Notes: generated from the sequence alone by a model not told the origin. A stretch of DNA of 64,000 nucleotides from WRHT01 sp031550525 (GCA_031550525.1 JAVBON010000010.1:1-64000), one strand, 5' to 3'. Counted from the first letter of the stretch, positions 7,949-17,395 are shown. Numbers and translations are program-made.

Positions 7949-9685
7949 ATGAGCAATAGCAATACAATTAACTACAATTATGTGCATAATCAAACCGAGT
8001 CGACCACGGGCTATTTCGCCTGCGAGCCTGCGCCTGCCCCCAGTCTGGCGGATCTTCCGCCCATGCTGGCCGCCAGCCCTTACGACAGCTTTTTGCGGCG
8101 CTATATTTTGGGGCGTTTTGCGGTGCTGGATGCGCCAACTATAGCCAAACTGCTTCAGCCCTATCTTGAAGGCGAAAATACGCCAACCCGAGCTCTTTTT
8201 GCCGCTTTTGCGCAAGAACTGGCCCTGATTGCCCCGGCATTGAGCGAGCTTGCAAAAGACTACCTCAATAATATTAAGCTGCCGGATGCATCTTTAGGCA
8301 GCCCATTGCTTTATCTGCGCCATGCCGCTTTGCCGGATGCTCCGCTGCATGCGGCCTGGGCTGGCGTATTCGCCCAAAACATACACGGCCACCGTAAATT
8401 GCCTGAGGCTGGCGAAATTGGGCTGCCGCCGCTTTTTTCCGCTCAGTATTTGCAAGAGCAGGCCTGTGTATCTCTTGCGGCTCTGGCTAAGGCCCCCGCC
8501 TTGCCGGAGCAACCCGCCGCCCTGATGCCCGCCGAAGAAGTGGCCGAACTGGCCTTGGATTGTCTGAGGGCCGCCGGGGCAGTAGCCGGGGAGGAGCAGC
8601 GCCATGTGGCCTCGCTAAGCCCGATTGCATTGCTTATGCCTTGGCGGCTGAGCATAGCCGTGAAAAACGGAAGCAACAATTATACCCTTAAAGGCACAGC
8701 CAATACTTATGGGCGCGGGCTCTCGCTGCCGCAGGCAAGGGCTTCCTGCCGCATGGAAATGGTGGAGCGTTTTTCCGCCTATCTTTCAATAGACGGGGTG
8801 GAGGTTACGGGCAGGGCCAAACCAACGCCCTTGCGCCATGCAAGGTTGAGCGAGCTGACGCAAGCGGGGCTGGAAGCGCTTGATCCGAACAGGTGTTATA
8901 TAGAGGCCCCCTATGCCGACGAGCCTTTGATGTGGATTGAGGGGCATAGGGCGCGCCGTTCTTCCCCATCAGCCAGCGCTGAATACAGCCCGGTATGGGT
9001 ACCGCTGCAAATGGCATCTCTATTCTGCAACTGCGCTGAGGTCGATTTATGCAGCGCTCCGGGCTCAACCGGCATAGCCACAGGCAGTGTGCCGGAACAG
9101 GCCAAACTGGCGGCGCTTTATGAAATAATGGAGCGCGATGCCGAGGCAACCACGCTTTACCGCAAAGAGCGCTGCTTTCAGCTTAATCCGGATTCGGTTG
9201 CGGACGCTGTATTGCGCGGCCTGCTGGAGGATTACCGCGCCCAAGGCGTTAACGTGCAGTTTATGGATATGACCGGCGCTTTGGGCTTACCCTGCTATCA
9301 GGCTTTTGTTATCGGGCAGAAGGGGAGCGTGCACAGGGGGCATGGGGCGTCTTTGTCGGGGGCGCGCGCCTTGGTTTCCGCTCTTACCGAAACGCCGTAC
9401 CCATACCCCGGCGGAGGCGCTTCCGGCCCCATGTTGCGCAAGCTGCCCGAGCGTGGCCTTGCGGATTTGCCGGACTACAGCCGGGGCCATGTAAACGCCG
9501 ATTTGGCCTTGTTGGAGCATTTGCTTTGCGCCAATGGCCGTGACCCTGTTTATGTGGATTTAACGCATGATACGCTTAAGTTTCCGGTAGTACGCGCCAT
9601 TGTGCCGGGGCTGGAGCCGTCGGCGGATTTTGACGAGTTCACCCGCGTATCCGCCAGACTGTACGCCAATTACCTGCGCGCATAG
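7949..9685 (+). CDS. YcaO-domain protein, stand-alone
   Basis: About 578 residues. The C-terminal half is a YcaO domain, an ATP-binding cyclodehydratase/thioamidation-type enzyme that activates peptide backbone amides. Its ATP/Mg-binding helices are seen in QARASCRMEMVERFSAY near residue 264 and PEQAKLAALYEIMERDAEA near 385. The N-terminal 200 residues are helical and unassigned. No precursor peptide, dehydrogenase or TfuA partner is visible nearby, so it is a lone YcaO as in many Desulfovibrio, with unknown substrate. ATG at 7949 is preferred to TTG at 7940, though neither has a clear ribosome site. Confidence 0.8.
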   Translation: MSNSNTINYNYVHNQTESTTGYFACEPAPAPSLADLPPMLAASPYDSFLRRYILGRFAVLDAPTIAKLLQPYLEGENTPTRALFAAFAQELALIAPALSELAKDYLNNIKLPDASLGSPLLYLRHAALPDAPLHAAWAGVFAQNIHGHRKLPEAGEIGLPPLFSAQYLQEQACVSLAALAKAPALPEQPAALMPAEEVAELALDCLRAAGAVAGEEQRHVASLSPIALLMPWRLSIAVKNGSNNYTLKGTANTYGRGLSLPQARASCRMEMVERFSAYLSIDGVEVTGRAKPTPLRHARLSELTQAGLEALDPNRCYIEAPYADEPLMWIEGHRARRSSPSASAEYSPVWVPLQMASLFCNCAEVDLCSAPGSTGIATGSVPEQAKLAALYEIMERDAEATTLYRKERCFQLNPDSVADAVLRGLLEDYRAQGVNVQFMDMTGALGLPCYQAFVIGQKGSVHRGHGASLSGARALVSALTETPYPYPGGGASGPMLRKLPERGLADLPDYSRGHVNADLALLEHLLCANGRDPVYVDLTHDTLKFPVVRAIVPGLEPSADFDEFTRVSARLYANYLRA

Positions 9686-9798
9686 AGTATTTTAACTTTG
9701 AAAAAGTTGAAATATTCTGGATGTTGTTTGGGCAGGAAAAAGCTGTAAGCTTTTTGTATCGTGCCATAGTCGCTGCCATCGCTGTGTTTTTATTGCAG

Positions 9799-9843
9799 TA
9801 TTAAACCCCGCCTTGTCGCATGACGGCAAGGCGGGGTTTAATA
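9799..9843. terminator. Bidirectional terminator between ycaO-type gene and hemL
   Basis: Arms of 17 bases (9799-9815 and 9827-9843) pair perfectly, GC-rich in the middle and AT-rich outside. It lies between two convergent genes and can stop both. Confidence 0.85.
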
Positions 9844-9857
9844 CAACATCCGCGTTA

Positions 9858-11132
9858 TTAAAACTCGGCAGCTTTAAAGGCGGCCAGCATTTTTGCAAAA
9901 TCTTCGTCGGTATGCGCGAAGGAAACCATGGCCGCCTCAAAGCCGGAAGGAGCCACATAAATGCCTTGGGCGCGCAGCTGTTTGTAAAGACGGGTATACC
10001 GCGCCGTGTCAGCTTTTTTGGCCGAGGCGAAGTCAGTTACGGCTTGTTCTGTAAAGAATATGGTGAACATGCTGGCAAGGCGGTTTATGCGCACCGGAAT
10101 TTTCTTGCCTGCGCATATTTGTTCAATACCCTGGCAGAGTTTTTCCACTTTGGCGGTCAACGCGGCATAGTCGGCCTGCTTGAGCGCCTTTAGGGTGGCA
10201 ATGCCTGCGGCCATTGCCACGGGGTTGCCCGAAAGAGTTCCGGCCTGGTACACGGGGCCGCAGGGGGCTATTTTTTGCATCAGCTCGCGCCTGCCGCCAT
10301 ACGCCCCCACGGGCATGCCGCCGCCGATTATTTTGCCCAAGGTGGTGAGATCCGGTTTTACGCCATAGTAGCCCTGAGCGCCGTTGTACGCAACGCGAAA
10401 GCCTGTGATAACCTCGTCAAACACCAGCAAAGCGCCGTAACGATCGCACAATTGGCGCAGAGCCTGCAAAAAACCTGGCGCCGGCGGCACCAGTCCCATA
10501 TTTCCAGCAACAGGCTCCACAAACAGGGCCGCAATGTCGTTGCCGTGCTGTTTGAACAGCGCCTCCACGGCAGCGGCATCGTTATAGGGGGCTATCAGGG
10601 TGTCGCTTACCACTGCCTCTGGCACGCCTGGCGTGCCGGGTATGGAAAGAGTGGCTACACCGGAACCGGCGCTGGCTAAAAAGGCGTCGCCATGGCCGTG
10701 GTAGCCTCCGTCAAATTTTATGAGCTTTTTACGGCCGGTATGGGCGCGGGCCAGGCGCAGGGCGCTCATGGTGGCCTCGGTGCCGGAGCTGACCATGCGC
10801 ACCATTTCAATGGATGGTATTGCATCGCACACGGCTTCGGCCAGCGCCAGTTCCGCCTCGCAGGGGGCTCCGTAGCTGGCGCCGCGTTCCACCGCCGCTG
10901 TAATGGCCCTGGTTACTTCCGGGTGGGCGTGCCCAAGCAGCATCGGCCCCCACGATTGCACAAAATCTATATATTCCTCGCCATCCGCGCTGATTATTTT
11001 ACTGCCTTTGCCGCTGGCTATGAAAATAGGGGCGCTGTCAACGGAAACACAGGCCCGCACAGGGCTGTTCACGCCGCCGGGTATGAATTTTTGCGCCTGT
11101 GCAAAGAGTTTTTGCGATTTGTCTTCTTTCAT
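9858..11132 (-). CDS. hemL: Glutamate-1-semialdehyde 2,1-aminomutase
   Basis: A 424-residue PLP enzyme that converts glutamate-1-semialdehyde to 5-aminolevulinate, the first dedicated tetrapyrrole precursor in the C5 pathway. Hallmarks are FIPGGVNSPVRA at 16-27, the SSGTEATMSALRLAR segment near 115-129, and Lys267 in TTLGKIIGGGMPVGA, which forms the Schiff base with PLP. The length is typical. It lies upstream of ahbB on the other side of a 142-base gap: ahbB reads toward hemL, so the two may be co-transcribed in the order ahbB-hemL and feed the siroheme-derived heme pathway. Confidence 0.96.
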   Translation of the reverse strand: MKEDKSQKLFAQAQKFIPGGVNSPVRACVSVDSAPIFIASGKGSKIISADGEEYIDFVQSWGPMLLGHAHPEVTRAITAAVERGASYGAPCEAELALAEAVCDAIPSIEMVRMVSSGTEATMSALRLARAHTGRKKLIKFDGGYHGHGDAFLASAGSGVATLSIPGTPGVPEAVVSDTLIAPYNDAAAVEALFKQHGNDIAALFVEPVAGNMGLVPPAPGFLQALRQLCDRYGALLVFDEVITGFRVAYNGAQGYYGVKPDLTTLGKIIGGGMPVGAYGGRRELMQKIAPCGPVYQAGTLSGNPVAMAAGIATLKALKQADYAALTAKVEKLCQGIEQICAGKKIPVRINRLASMFTIFFTEQAVTDFASAKKADTARYTRLYKQLRAQGIYVAPSGFEAAMVSFAHTDEDFAKMLAAFKAAEF

Positions 11133-11274
11133 GTATTTGTACCTCGCGGATGGCTTATATATTTATGTTTCAAAAATTACATTTCCACATCGGGGCAACA
11201 ACCCGCACGGCATGCACCTGTTTGGTGAAAAACTCGAAACGGTTGCCGCAGGTTGCAGGAATATGCCGCAGGGC

Positions 11275-11763
11275 CTAAAAATAGGTCATGGATATTTTTT
11301 TAAGTTCCTGCAGGCTCTCCAGCACGGCGTATTCGCGCAGGCTGGTATTGCGGATAAGAAATTCAATCACTTTCTTATACTCATTCTCATCCCGGCCGTG
11401 AATCATGGTAAAAAATTCATAGGGCCAATCTTGCGCGCTTGAGGGGCGGTAGTAGCAATGCGATATAAGGTCGAGCTCCACGGCTGTTTTGGCGGCCTCA
11501 TCGGCCTGCGCCTTGTCTTTTACCACCCAGGCCACCATTGCGTTATGGCTGAACCCGGCGCGCTGGTGTTTTATGCTGGCTCCAAAACGCCGTATGGAGC
11601 CGTCGCGCTGCATTTCGCGCAGCAGCTCCAGCACTTGCTCCTCGCTTACGCCAACGCTTGCGGCGATATCGGCGTAAGGTGATGCGCTGTCCGGCAGATT
11701 TTTTTGCACAATGCCCAGAATCTGTCTTTCAGTTTCGGTAAAATCACTATATTGTCTTGCCAT
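11275..11763 (-). CDS. ahbB: Siroheme decarboxylase subunit AhbB
   Basis: A 162-residue Lrp/AsnC-like protein that with AhbA decarboxylates siroheme to 12,18-didecarboxysiroheme. The N-terminus is a winged-helix-like fold (FTETERQILGIVQ). The C-terminal half carries the AhbB signature HCYYRP followed by WPYEFFTMIHG, where His and Tyr line the substrate pocket in the family. The partner AhbA is encoded 45 kb away at 56158. The gene is divergent from gpsA with 89 bases between starts, and hemL lies downstream on the same strand. Confidence 0.92.
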   Translation of the reverse strand: MARQYSDFTETERQILGIVQKNLPDSASPYADIAASVGVSEEQVLELLREMQRDGSIRRFGASIKHQRAGFSHNAMVAWVVKDKAQADEAAKTAVELDLISHCYYRPSSAQDWPYEFFTMIHGRDENEYKKVIEFLIRNTSLREYAVLESLQELKKISMTYF

Positions 11764-11852
11764 GAAAAGCTCCTGAGGTTATCCGATGGCCCGCATAGTA
11801 CATGGCGGAGCCTGCCTTTGCAACTAATAGCACCCAATAATTGAGGTAACAG

Positions 11853-12854
11853 ATGCGCGTAGCAGTGCTTGGCGGCGGAAGCTGGGGAACGGCCCTGGCA
11901 AACATGTTGGCCGCAAAAGGATTTGAAGTTACTATCTGGTTGAGAGACGCCGAAACGGCGCATAGCATAAATACGCGGCACGAAAACCATCGCTACCTTC
12001 CTAATTTGCCGCTTAGCCCTTTGTTAAAAGCCAGTTTGGACCCCAAAGAAGTCTTTGAAGGGGCTGATTTTTGCATTATGTCCATCCCCTGCCAAAGCGC
12101 GCGGGCCGCGCTGGCCGCGCTGGCCGCGCATTTCAGGCCTGGCTTGCCGGTGGTTTGCGCCAGCAAGGGCATAGAGCTTTCCACCCTCAAACCCATGTCG
12201 CGCCTGGTGGCGGAGGAACTGCCGCAAACGCGCTACGCCATACTTTCAGGCCCCTCTTTCGCGGCCGAGGTGATAAAGGGTCTGCCCAGCGCGGTAGCCT
12301 TGGGCTGCGCGGATAAAAATCTGGGGGCGGAACTGCAGGCCGCTTTTTCCGGCAGTTCTTTCAGGGTATACTCAAGCAACGATGTCACCGGCGTGGAACT
12401 TGGCGGGGCGCTTAAAAACATTATAGCCATAGCCGCCGGAGTAAGCGACGGCCTGGGCTTTGGTCATAATGCACGCGCTGCGCTTATTACGCGTGGCCTT
12501 GCCGAGATAAGCCGCTTGGGTGAAGCCATGGGCGCGCGCCACTCCACTTTTATGGGGCTTTCCGGCATGGGCGACCTTGTGCTAACCTGTACCGGCGATC
12601 TTTCGCGCAACAGGCAGGTTGGGTTATCGCTGGCCAAGGGCAAAAATTTGCAGGAAATTGCCAAAGAAATGCACATGGTTGCCGAGGGCGTTAAAACCAC
12701 CGAGGCCGCCGTGGCCTTGGGCACGCAACTTGGGGTTGATTTACCGGTGGCCTTTACAGTGCAAACCCTGCTGCAAGGCCGCACCAACGCGCTGGATGCC
12801 GTAAAACAGCTTATGAGCAGGGATTTGAAAGAAGAATATCCATCAGGCGCTTAA
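11853..12854 (+). CDS. gpsA: Glycerol-3-phosphate dehydrogenase [NAD(P)+]
   Basis: A 333-residue cytoplasmic enzyme that reduces dihydroxyacetone phosphate to sn-glycerol-3-phosphate for phospholipid synthesis. The nucleotide-binding loop VLGGGSWGTALA is at residues 4-15. The catalytic lysine lies in GALKNIIAIAAGVSDG, and GLSGMGDLVLTCTG is a further family motif. The length is standard. It is followed by a clear terminator and stands as a single gene. Confidence 0.97.
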   Translation: MRVAVLGGGSWGTALANMLAAKGFEVTIWLRDAETAHSINTRHENHRYLPNLPLSPLLKASLDPKEVFEGADFCIMSIPCQSARAALAALAAHFRPGLPVVCASKGIELSTLKPMSRLVAEELPQTRYAILSGPSFAAEVIKGLPSAVALGCADKNLGAELQAAFSGSSFRVYSSNDVTGVELGGALKNIIAIAAGVSDGLGFGHNARAALITRGLAEISRLGEAMGARHSTFMGLSGMGDLVLTCTGDLSRNRQVGLSLAKGKNLQEIAKEMHMVAEGVKTTEAAVALGTQLGVDLPVAFTVQTLLQGRTNALDAVKQLMSRDLKEEYPSGA

Positions 12855-12903
12855 ACCTGCGCCATGCTTGCGTTTAAGTGGGATTTTAACTGCGTGTATG
12901 CGG

Positions 12904-12932
12904 AATTTGGGGAGCTGAAAGCTCCCCAAATT
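12904..12932 (+). terminator. gpsA terminator
   Basis: A 12-base perfect stem (12904-12915 with 12921-12932), a TGAAA loop and a following T-rich tract about 50 bases after the gpsA stop. Confidence 0.85.
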
Positions 12933-12973
12933 GCTATTTTGCCTAAACCATAAATGCGGCGCGAGCCGCGCGG

Positions 12974-13264
12974 CTAAGATATATTCTTGCCCAGCGCGGT
13001 ACTGGCGCTTATGACTTTTCCGGCAGTCTGATTTTTGTAGTTTTTAAAGTGCGCTGTTTCCATATGCTCATCCAGAGCCGCCTGCGACTTCCAGTGCTCC
13101 ACCACGAAAAAGGCATTGGGTTTTTCCGCGCTTATTATCCAGTCGTAGCTTATATTGCCCGCCTCGGCCCGGCTTTTTTCCTGAAGCTCCTTGATGCATG
13201 GCATGAGCTGCCCCACCTGATCCGGTTTTAGTTCCAACTGCACAACAACTCTTATTCCGCTCAT
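12974..13264 (-). CDS. Antibiotic-biosynthesis-monooxygenase (ABM) fold protein
   Basis: A 96-residue ferredoxin-like alpha/beta protein. The start at 13264 has a GGAGG ribosome site, preferred over the longer frame from 13318. IRVVVQLELKPDQ at the N-terminus and VVEHWKSQAALDEHMET in the middle are typical of small quinol-monooxygenase (YgiN-like) or ABM-domain proteins. These oxidise quinones or other aromatics, or simply bind small ligands. The exact activity cannot be told from sequence. The 295 bases upstream to the next gene hold no recognisable feature except AT-rich promoter-like sequence for the gene at 13560. Confidence 0.7.
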   Translation of the reverse strand: MSGIRVVVQLELKPDQVGQLMPCIKELQEKSRAEAGNISYDWIISAEKPNAFFVVEHWKSQAALDEHMETAHFKNYKNQTAGKVISASTALGKNIS

Positions 13265-13559
13265 AAAGGCCTCCAATATCTTGAAGTTGATTTGATACAG
13301 CGTATTACAATTATGCATGAAATTAAAGCCGCTTTTTACGGTATTTTCGCTCGTGTAAATGCCCCTTGTGCCGGGGCTGTTACGTTATGCGGCGGAAACC
13401 TAACTTTACTTAGTCTGACATTGGCAATACCTGCTTTAACGGCGTAACAGGCAAACTGCCCTCATGCCTGTCTGAAGTATGCGGAGCTTGACTTTACACT
13501 ATATGGCGGCATAGTTGCTGTTCTGATTATAAATATATGCAAGGCAGAAAGGTGACGCT

Positions 13560-14267
13560 ATGCGCTATTCTATTGATACGGAAGTATTTGCCCGTTACCC
13601 CGGATTTATGAGGGCTGTAATAGTGGCCGAAAATATAGACAACAGCGGCGAAGCGCCGGAACTTGCCGCCCTGCTCGCGCAATGCGAGAAAAACGCGCGG
13701 GAACAACTGGGGGACGATTTTAAGGAGCATCCGCGCCTGCTGGCCTGGGCCGAGGCTTTTCGCAGTATGGGCATCAACCCCAACAAATTCCCGCCTTCGG
13801 TGGTTAATCTGGTTAAAAGAGCGCGGGGCGGCAAGGCTTTGCCTTATGTGAATTCGTTGGTAGCGGCCTTTAACTGCATAAGCCTTGCCCATTTGTGCCC
13901 TTGCGGAGGCGACGACCTTGCTGCGGTGCGCGGAGATTTGCTGCTTACTTTTGCCAAAGGCGACGAGCGCTATGTGCCCCTTGGCCAGCCGGATGTTTTG
14001 GAGCATCCGGCTCCAGGTGAAATTGTATATATGGATACGGCGGGCAGAGATGTTCTTTGCCGGGCTTGGTGCTGGAAAAACGGCAACAGCAGTAAACTGT
14101 TGCCCGGCACAGCCAAGGCGGCCATAAATATAGACATAATGCCGCCCATGAATATGCGCGATGCCGAAGATATAGCTGGAGAGCTGAGCGCCCTGTTGGG
14201 CCGTTGCACCGGCGCGGCAACCGTTACTCATTTTTTACATGCCGGAAACGCCTGTTTCGATATCTAG
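13560..14267 (+). CDS. B3/B4 tRNA-binding-domain protein
   Basis: A 235-residue stand-alone version of the B3/B4 domain of phenylalanyl-tRNA synthetase beta (COG3382 type). Typical segments are GINPNKFPPSVVNL near 78, LPYVNSLVAAFNCISLAHLCP and the Asp/Glu-rich central part. Some relatives are thought to edit or bind misacylated tRNA, but this is not settled. AAAGGTG precedes the ATG. It is a single gene, convergent with the NifX-like gene. Confidence 0.75.
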   Translation: MRYSIDTEVFARYPGFMRAVIVAENIDNSGEAPELAALLAQCEKNAREQLGDDFKEHPRLLAWAEAFRSMGINPNKFPPSVVNLVKRARGGKALPYVNSLVAAFNCISLAHLCPCGGDDLAAVRGDLLLTFAKGDERYVPLGQPDVLEHPAPGEIVYMDTAGRDVLCRAWCWKNGNSSKLLPGTAKAAINIDIMPPMNMRDAEDIAGELSALLGRCTGAATVTHFLHAGNACFDI

Positions 14268-14317
14268 CTAAAGTTGCCGCAAACTGGCCGCGCTTTGCTG
14301 TATAATGACAGACGCGG

Positions 14318-14680
14318 CTAAAGGTGTTTATGGTCGCCACGGCAACCAATGCCCCCAATATGATCGCGTATAAGCTCAAGCGCGTTTTGCTCAAAATCGT
14401 CCAAAGCGTACTCTATGCTAAGCCCGGCGGCGTTGTAGCGGGTTATGCCGGCGTTGGCCAATATGCAAAACGGGGCCTCTTCAATGGGGCCGCAGAGTAC
14501 GCACTCGCAGTTGTGCGGCACCAGTTTGCTGGCCAACTCCGCATCGTCCCCCTCGTTTTTGATGTTTGCCAATATTTTGTTGAATCTGGTTTCAATTATA
14601 AGCAAATACGGGCTGCCCGCAAAAAAATCCGGCACAATTCCTTCCGGCAGATCTATATTGGAAGCAATGGCTATTTTCAT
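14318..14680 (-). CDS. NifX/NafY-type dinitrogenase cofactor-binding domain protein
   Basis: A 120-residue protein with the small alpha/beta fold of the NifX/NifB C-terminal family: MKIAIASN at the start, then LASKLVPHNCECVLCGPI and FCILANAGITRYNAAG. The family binds iron-molybdenum cofactor precursors or related iron-sulfur clusters. No nif genes are seen nearby, so it is probably one of the orphan members common in sulfate reducers, perhaps handling Fe-S or Mo. Six cysteines could bind a cluster. GGAGGT lies well placed before the ATG. Confidence 0.75.
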   Translation of the reverse strand: MKIAIASNIDLPEGIVPDFFAGSPYLLIIETRFNKILANIKNEGDDAELASKLVPHNCECVLCGPIEEAPFCILANAGITRYNAAGLSIEYALDDFEQNALELIRDHIGGIGCRGDHKHL

Positions 14681-14702
14681 ATCAATACCTCCTCATAACA
14701 TT

Positions 14703-15662
14703 CTATTTGATAATATCGGGCTGGGGCTGGCGGTTTTTAAATTCACGCACCAGCACTGAGCACTGCGGCGATTCCATTTGAAATTTCATTAAGATATTCG
14801 GCAGGCTGTGAGAGGTTTCGCGTAAAAAAGTTTCAGCAAAGGCATTTTTTTCCTCCAGGGCGAGCTCGCTGTTAATAAGACGCGAAGCGAAATCAAGGCT
14901 TTCGCGCTCCTGACTTACAAAGCGGTCGCTGTCGCCAGGGCCGTGGTCTGTAAGCTCTTTGCGGTTGTCGTTCACAACCCCATACATGGCCGAGCAGTGG
15001 GCCAATTGCAACCCCGTCTTGTCATCATTAATAACATTGTCCGCCGCATAAGGGTTTTGCAGCGCAAAGGCGCTGGCCTTGTGATAGGCCAGGCTGAAAT
15101 TGTCCGGATCCTGCATAAGCCTGTTGCGTTCTTGCGCGGCTTTGTCCGAAGGGAGTTTGCGCAACTCGGCGCTCACAAGCGCAAGGGCGCGCGCAAGCTG
15201 CGGGTCGTCTTTCAAGGAGCTTAGCAGAGTGGTTGCGCGGGTGTTTTTGTTGTTTTCCTGTTTTTCAGCGGCGGTAAATTCTGTTTTGTTCTTCCAGCCT
15301 AGCTCACGCATGCATATATCGTGGCGTTCTTGCGGTTTTTTAGCGGCGGCGAAACTTTCCGCAGCTATTTTGGAGTAGTCGCCAAGGTGAGCGTCCGGCG
15401 CGGGGTAGCTGTAGCCGTAATGATCGTAGCCCAAGCTGGCCAGGGTGGATGAGAAGTTGCTGGCATAGCCCCAAGGGGGTAGATTTTCCGGAAACTGTTT
15501 TTCAGTAAAATTACCTTCTGCCGCAGCCTGGCAAAAGGCGTTTTCTTTTTCAAAGGCGTAGGCCATATCCTGATTTGCGTAATGCGCATTGGCGTCAGGC
15601 AGGGCAGAGCCGCAGCCGGAAACGAGCAGGGTAAGCAGCGCCGCAGTCAGCAAATTTCGCAT
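14703..15662 (-). CDS. Hypothetical lipoprotein
   Basis: About 319 residues. The start at 15662 follows AAGGAAA. The N-terminal signal MRNLLTAALLTLLVSGC has a lipobox (VSGC), so the mature protein should be lipidated. The rest is helical and charged, without a family I recognise. It reads the same way as the NifX-like gene, 22 bases downstream of it, and may be co-transcribed with it. Function unknown. Confidence 0.7.
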   Translation of the reverse strand: MRNLLTAALLTLLVSGCGSALPDANAHYANQDMAYAFEKENAFCQAAAEGNFTEKQFPENLPPWGYASNFSSTLASLGYDHYGYSYPAPDAHLGDYSKIAAESFAAAKKPQERHDICMRELGWKNKTEFTAAEKQENNKNTRATTLLSSLKDDPQLARALALVSAELRKLPSDKAAQERNRLMQDPDNFSLAYHKASAFALQNPYAADNVINDDKTGLQLAHCSAMYGVVNDNRKELTDHGPGDSDRFVSQERESLDFASRLINSELALEEKNAFAETFLRETSHSLPNILMKFQMESPQCSVLVREFKNRQPQPDIIK

Positions 15663-15783
15663 GTTTTTTCCTTTAATAAATAGTATGATAGTGAGTTGCT
15701 GCATATCAGCAAGAAAGCTAAATGCCAAGGGCTGTGATTTTATGGCATATCTTCACGCCAAGGCGCTGCGCCTGATTATTTGC

Positions 15784-15840
15784 GCAATTTAAAGGTCCGC
15801 CGGACATTGCCAGGAGGACCTTTAAATTGCCGTGCAAGTT
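15784..15840. terminator. Hairpin between lipoprotein and ferredoxin genes
   Basis: Fifteen-base perfect arms (15784-15798 and 15826-15840) enclose a 27-base loop. It ends the EFR1-type gene on the minus strand. Confidence 0.65.
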
Positions 15841-15845
15841 TTGGT

Positions 15846-16619
15846 TTACAATATCCATTCCGATTCTTTGCGCCCGGCACAGAGCGGGTCAATATGCTCG
15901 CGCAACATCGCGAAAACAGGGTCAGGTATTTTTCTGGCCTTTTGCGGGCATATCAACAGGCAACGCCCGCATCTGATGCAGGCCTCGCCGGTTGCTTTGG
16001 GCGTTTGCGCTGAAATGGCCCTGGTGGGGCAGCGGCGCACGCAAACTTGGCAGGCGTTGCATTCGTCAGTGGCATATGGCCGCCAAGCCGCAGCCCCAAG
16101 CTCTTTATAAGGGAAGTTACCTTTTACATGCAGTTTCGGCATGTTTGATAATGGCATGTTATTGATTTTATCAAGTATATTCCGGCCAAATTTTATGGCT
16201 TCAGCCCGGTCGTCAGTATCCGGCCTTTCTGTTGCGTGGTGTGAAAGCAAGGAGTGGCGGGCTATGGGCGCGGCGGCGGCAACAACGGTGAAGCCCTGTT
16301 TTTCAGCAACATCGCGCAGCTCAAGCAGGGCGTCGTCATAGGCGCGGTTGCCGTATGCGGTAACAACCACCGCCAGGCCTTTACCGCTGAACAGCTTGAA
16401 GCGCTCGGCCGCCAGAGCGGGAATACGCCCGCCAAATACCGGCCCGCCGAAAATAACCAGTTCGTCCTCGCCAAAGCTCATGGGCTTGTTGGCCCATTCC
16501 GGCCCCGTTATGTCGTGTTCGGTCACGGCTATGCCCATGCCTTCGGCGATATAGCGCAGGTATGATGATGTGGTGTAGGTGGCGCTGAAATACACGCAGT
16601 GGATTGCTGAAATATGCAT
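15846..16619 (-). CDS. EFR1-type flavodoxin/ferredoxin fusion
   Basis: A 257-residue redox protein. The N-terminal about 150 residues are flavodoxin-like, with YFSATYTTSSY as the FMN phosphate loop and VIFGGPVFGGRIP. The C-terminus carries two 4Fe-4S ferredoxin motifs: CNACQVCVRRCP near residue 189 and CIRCGRCLLICP near 213. Such EFR1 proteins shuttle electrons in anaerobes between an unknown donor and acceptor. It stands alone between a terminator and a long intergenic region. Confidence 0.85.
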   Translation of the reverse strand: MHISAIHCVYFSATYTTSSYLRYIAEGMGIAVTEHDITGPEWANKPMSFGEDELVIFGGPVFGGRIPALAAERFKLFSGKGLAVVVTAYGNRAYDDALLELRDVAEKQGFTVVAAAAPIARHSLLSHHATERPDTDDRAEAIKFGRNILDKINNMPLSNMPKLHVKGNFPYKELGAAAWRPYATDECNACQVCVRRCPTRAISAQTPKATGEACIRCGRCLLICPQKARKIPDPVFAMLREHIDPLCAGRKESEWIL

Positions 16620-16993
16620 TGTTCACCTCTGATGCTTGTACTGATGGATTTTATGCGAATGCCGCCAGCAGCTTTTTTCTCCGGCAAGATATCTAGCTCA
16701 GGCCGTAACACAATTTGCGCATGCCTGCGTAAAGCTTGGTCTGACAACACCGCGCGGCCCGTTAGGAGAGAAAAGTAATTATGGTATAATTTTTATTTAC
16801 TATGCCATACTGCGAATTGTTTTACCAGCAGTCATGCAACAATTGTCTTTTTGTCGTTTGGCGGCGCCTGGCTGCCAAGTTAAAAGGGCATGCATGCTTT
16901 TCGCTTTTTTATGTTTTATAGTCCTCCTGTCGTTTCATATAACATTGTCGCGCAGGAGCAGCCGCTTGTAACCGGAGAATGGGCATAAAAAAA
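16620..16993. other. Intergenic region without a recognised gene
   Basis: The region holds the upstream part of the EFR1-type gene and AT-rich sequence. I see no RNA gene, repeat or credible reading frame with a ribosome site. Confidence 0.5.
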
Positions 16994-17009
16994 GAGGGCT
17001 TTCGCCCTC
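16994..17009 (-). terminator. Terminator of the HIT-ihfA operon
   Basis: GAGGGC and GCCCTC pair around a TTTC loop. On the minus strand the hairpin is followed by a run of seven T, typical of intrinsic termination. It lies about 80 bases after the IHF/HU stop. Confidence 0.85.
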
Positions 17010-17087
17010 AAAAAAAGGAAATACAAATCCTTCACGCCTTGCTATGGGCGTACAACAATGCCTTGGCGGCGCAGGTATAAACCAGGC

Positions 17088-17381
17088 TTAGTCGCCGTTC
17101 AGCTCAGATCTGAACTTGCGAGAAAGTCTGAATACCACCACTTTACGCGGCGGCAGTACAATGCTTTCTTCCGTTTGAGGGTTTCTGCCTTTGCGGGCTT
17201 TTTTGTCATAGGCTTCAAATTTTCCGAAGCCGCTGACCAAAAGGGCGTGATCTTTTTTGATTGCCTGCTTCATGATTTTAAGCAGCGACTCTACAATGCC
17301 TTTCATTTCAAGGCGATTGCGATTCACTTTTTCATAAATGGCATCAACGATGTCCGCCTTGGTCAAAGTTTTTTCACTCAT
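17088..17381 (-). CDS. IHF/HU family DNA-bending protein
   Basis: A 97-residue nucleoid protein closest in style to IHF alpha (TKADIVDAIYEKV, VSGFGKFEAYDKKARKGRNPQT). The beta-arm region with RKGRNPQT and the C-terminal PPRKVVVFRLSRKF are intact. It bends DNA as a dimer and helps recombination and transcription. It lies 14 bases after the HIT gene, in one operon ended by a strong terminator. Confidence 0.9.
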   Translation of the reverse strand: MSEKTLTKADIVDAIYEKVNRNRLEMKGIVESLLKIMKQAIKKDHALLVSGFGKFEAYDKKARKGRNPQTEESIVLPPRKVVVFRLSRKFRSELNGD

Positions 17382-17395
17382 GCCTCACCTCACAA

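Noticed and set aside
14318..14680. Nitrogen-fixation locus
   Set aside because: Only a NifX-like orphan is present; no nifHDK or other nif genes are seen in the window.
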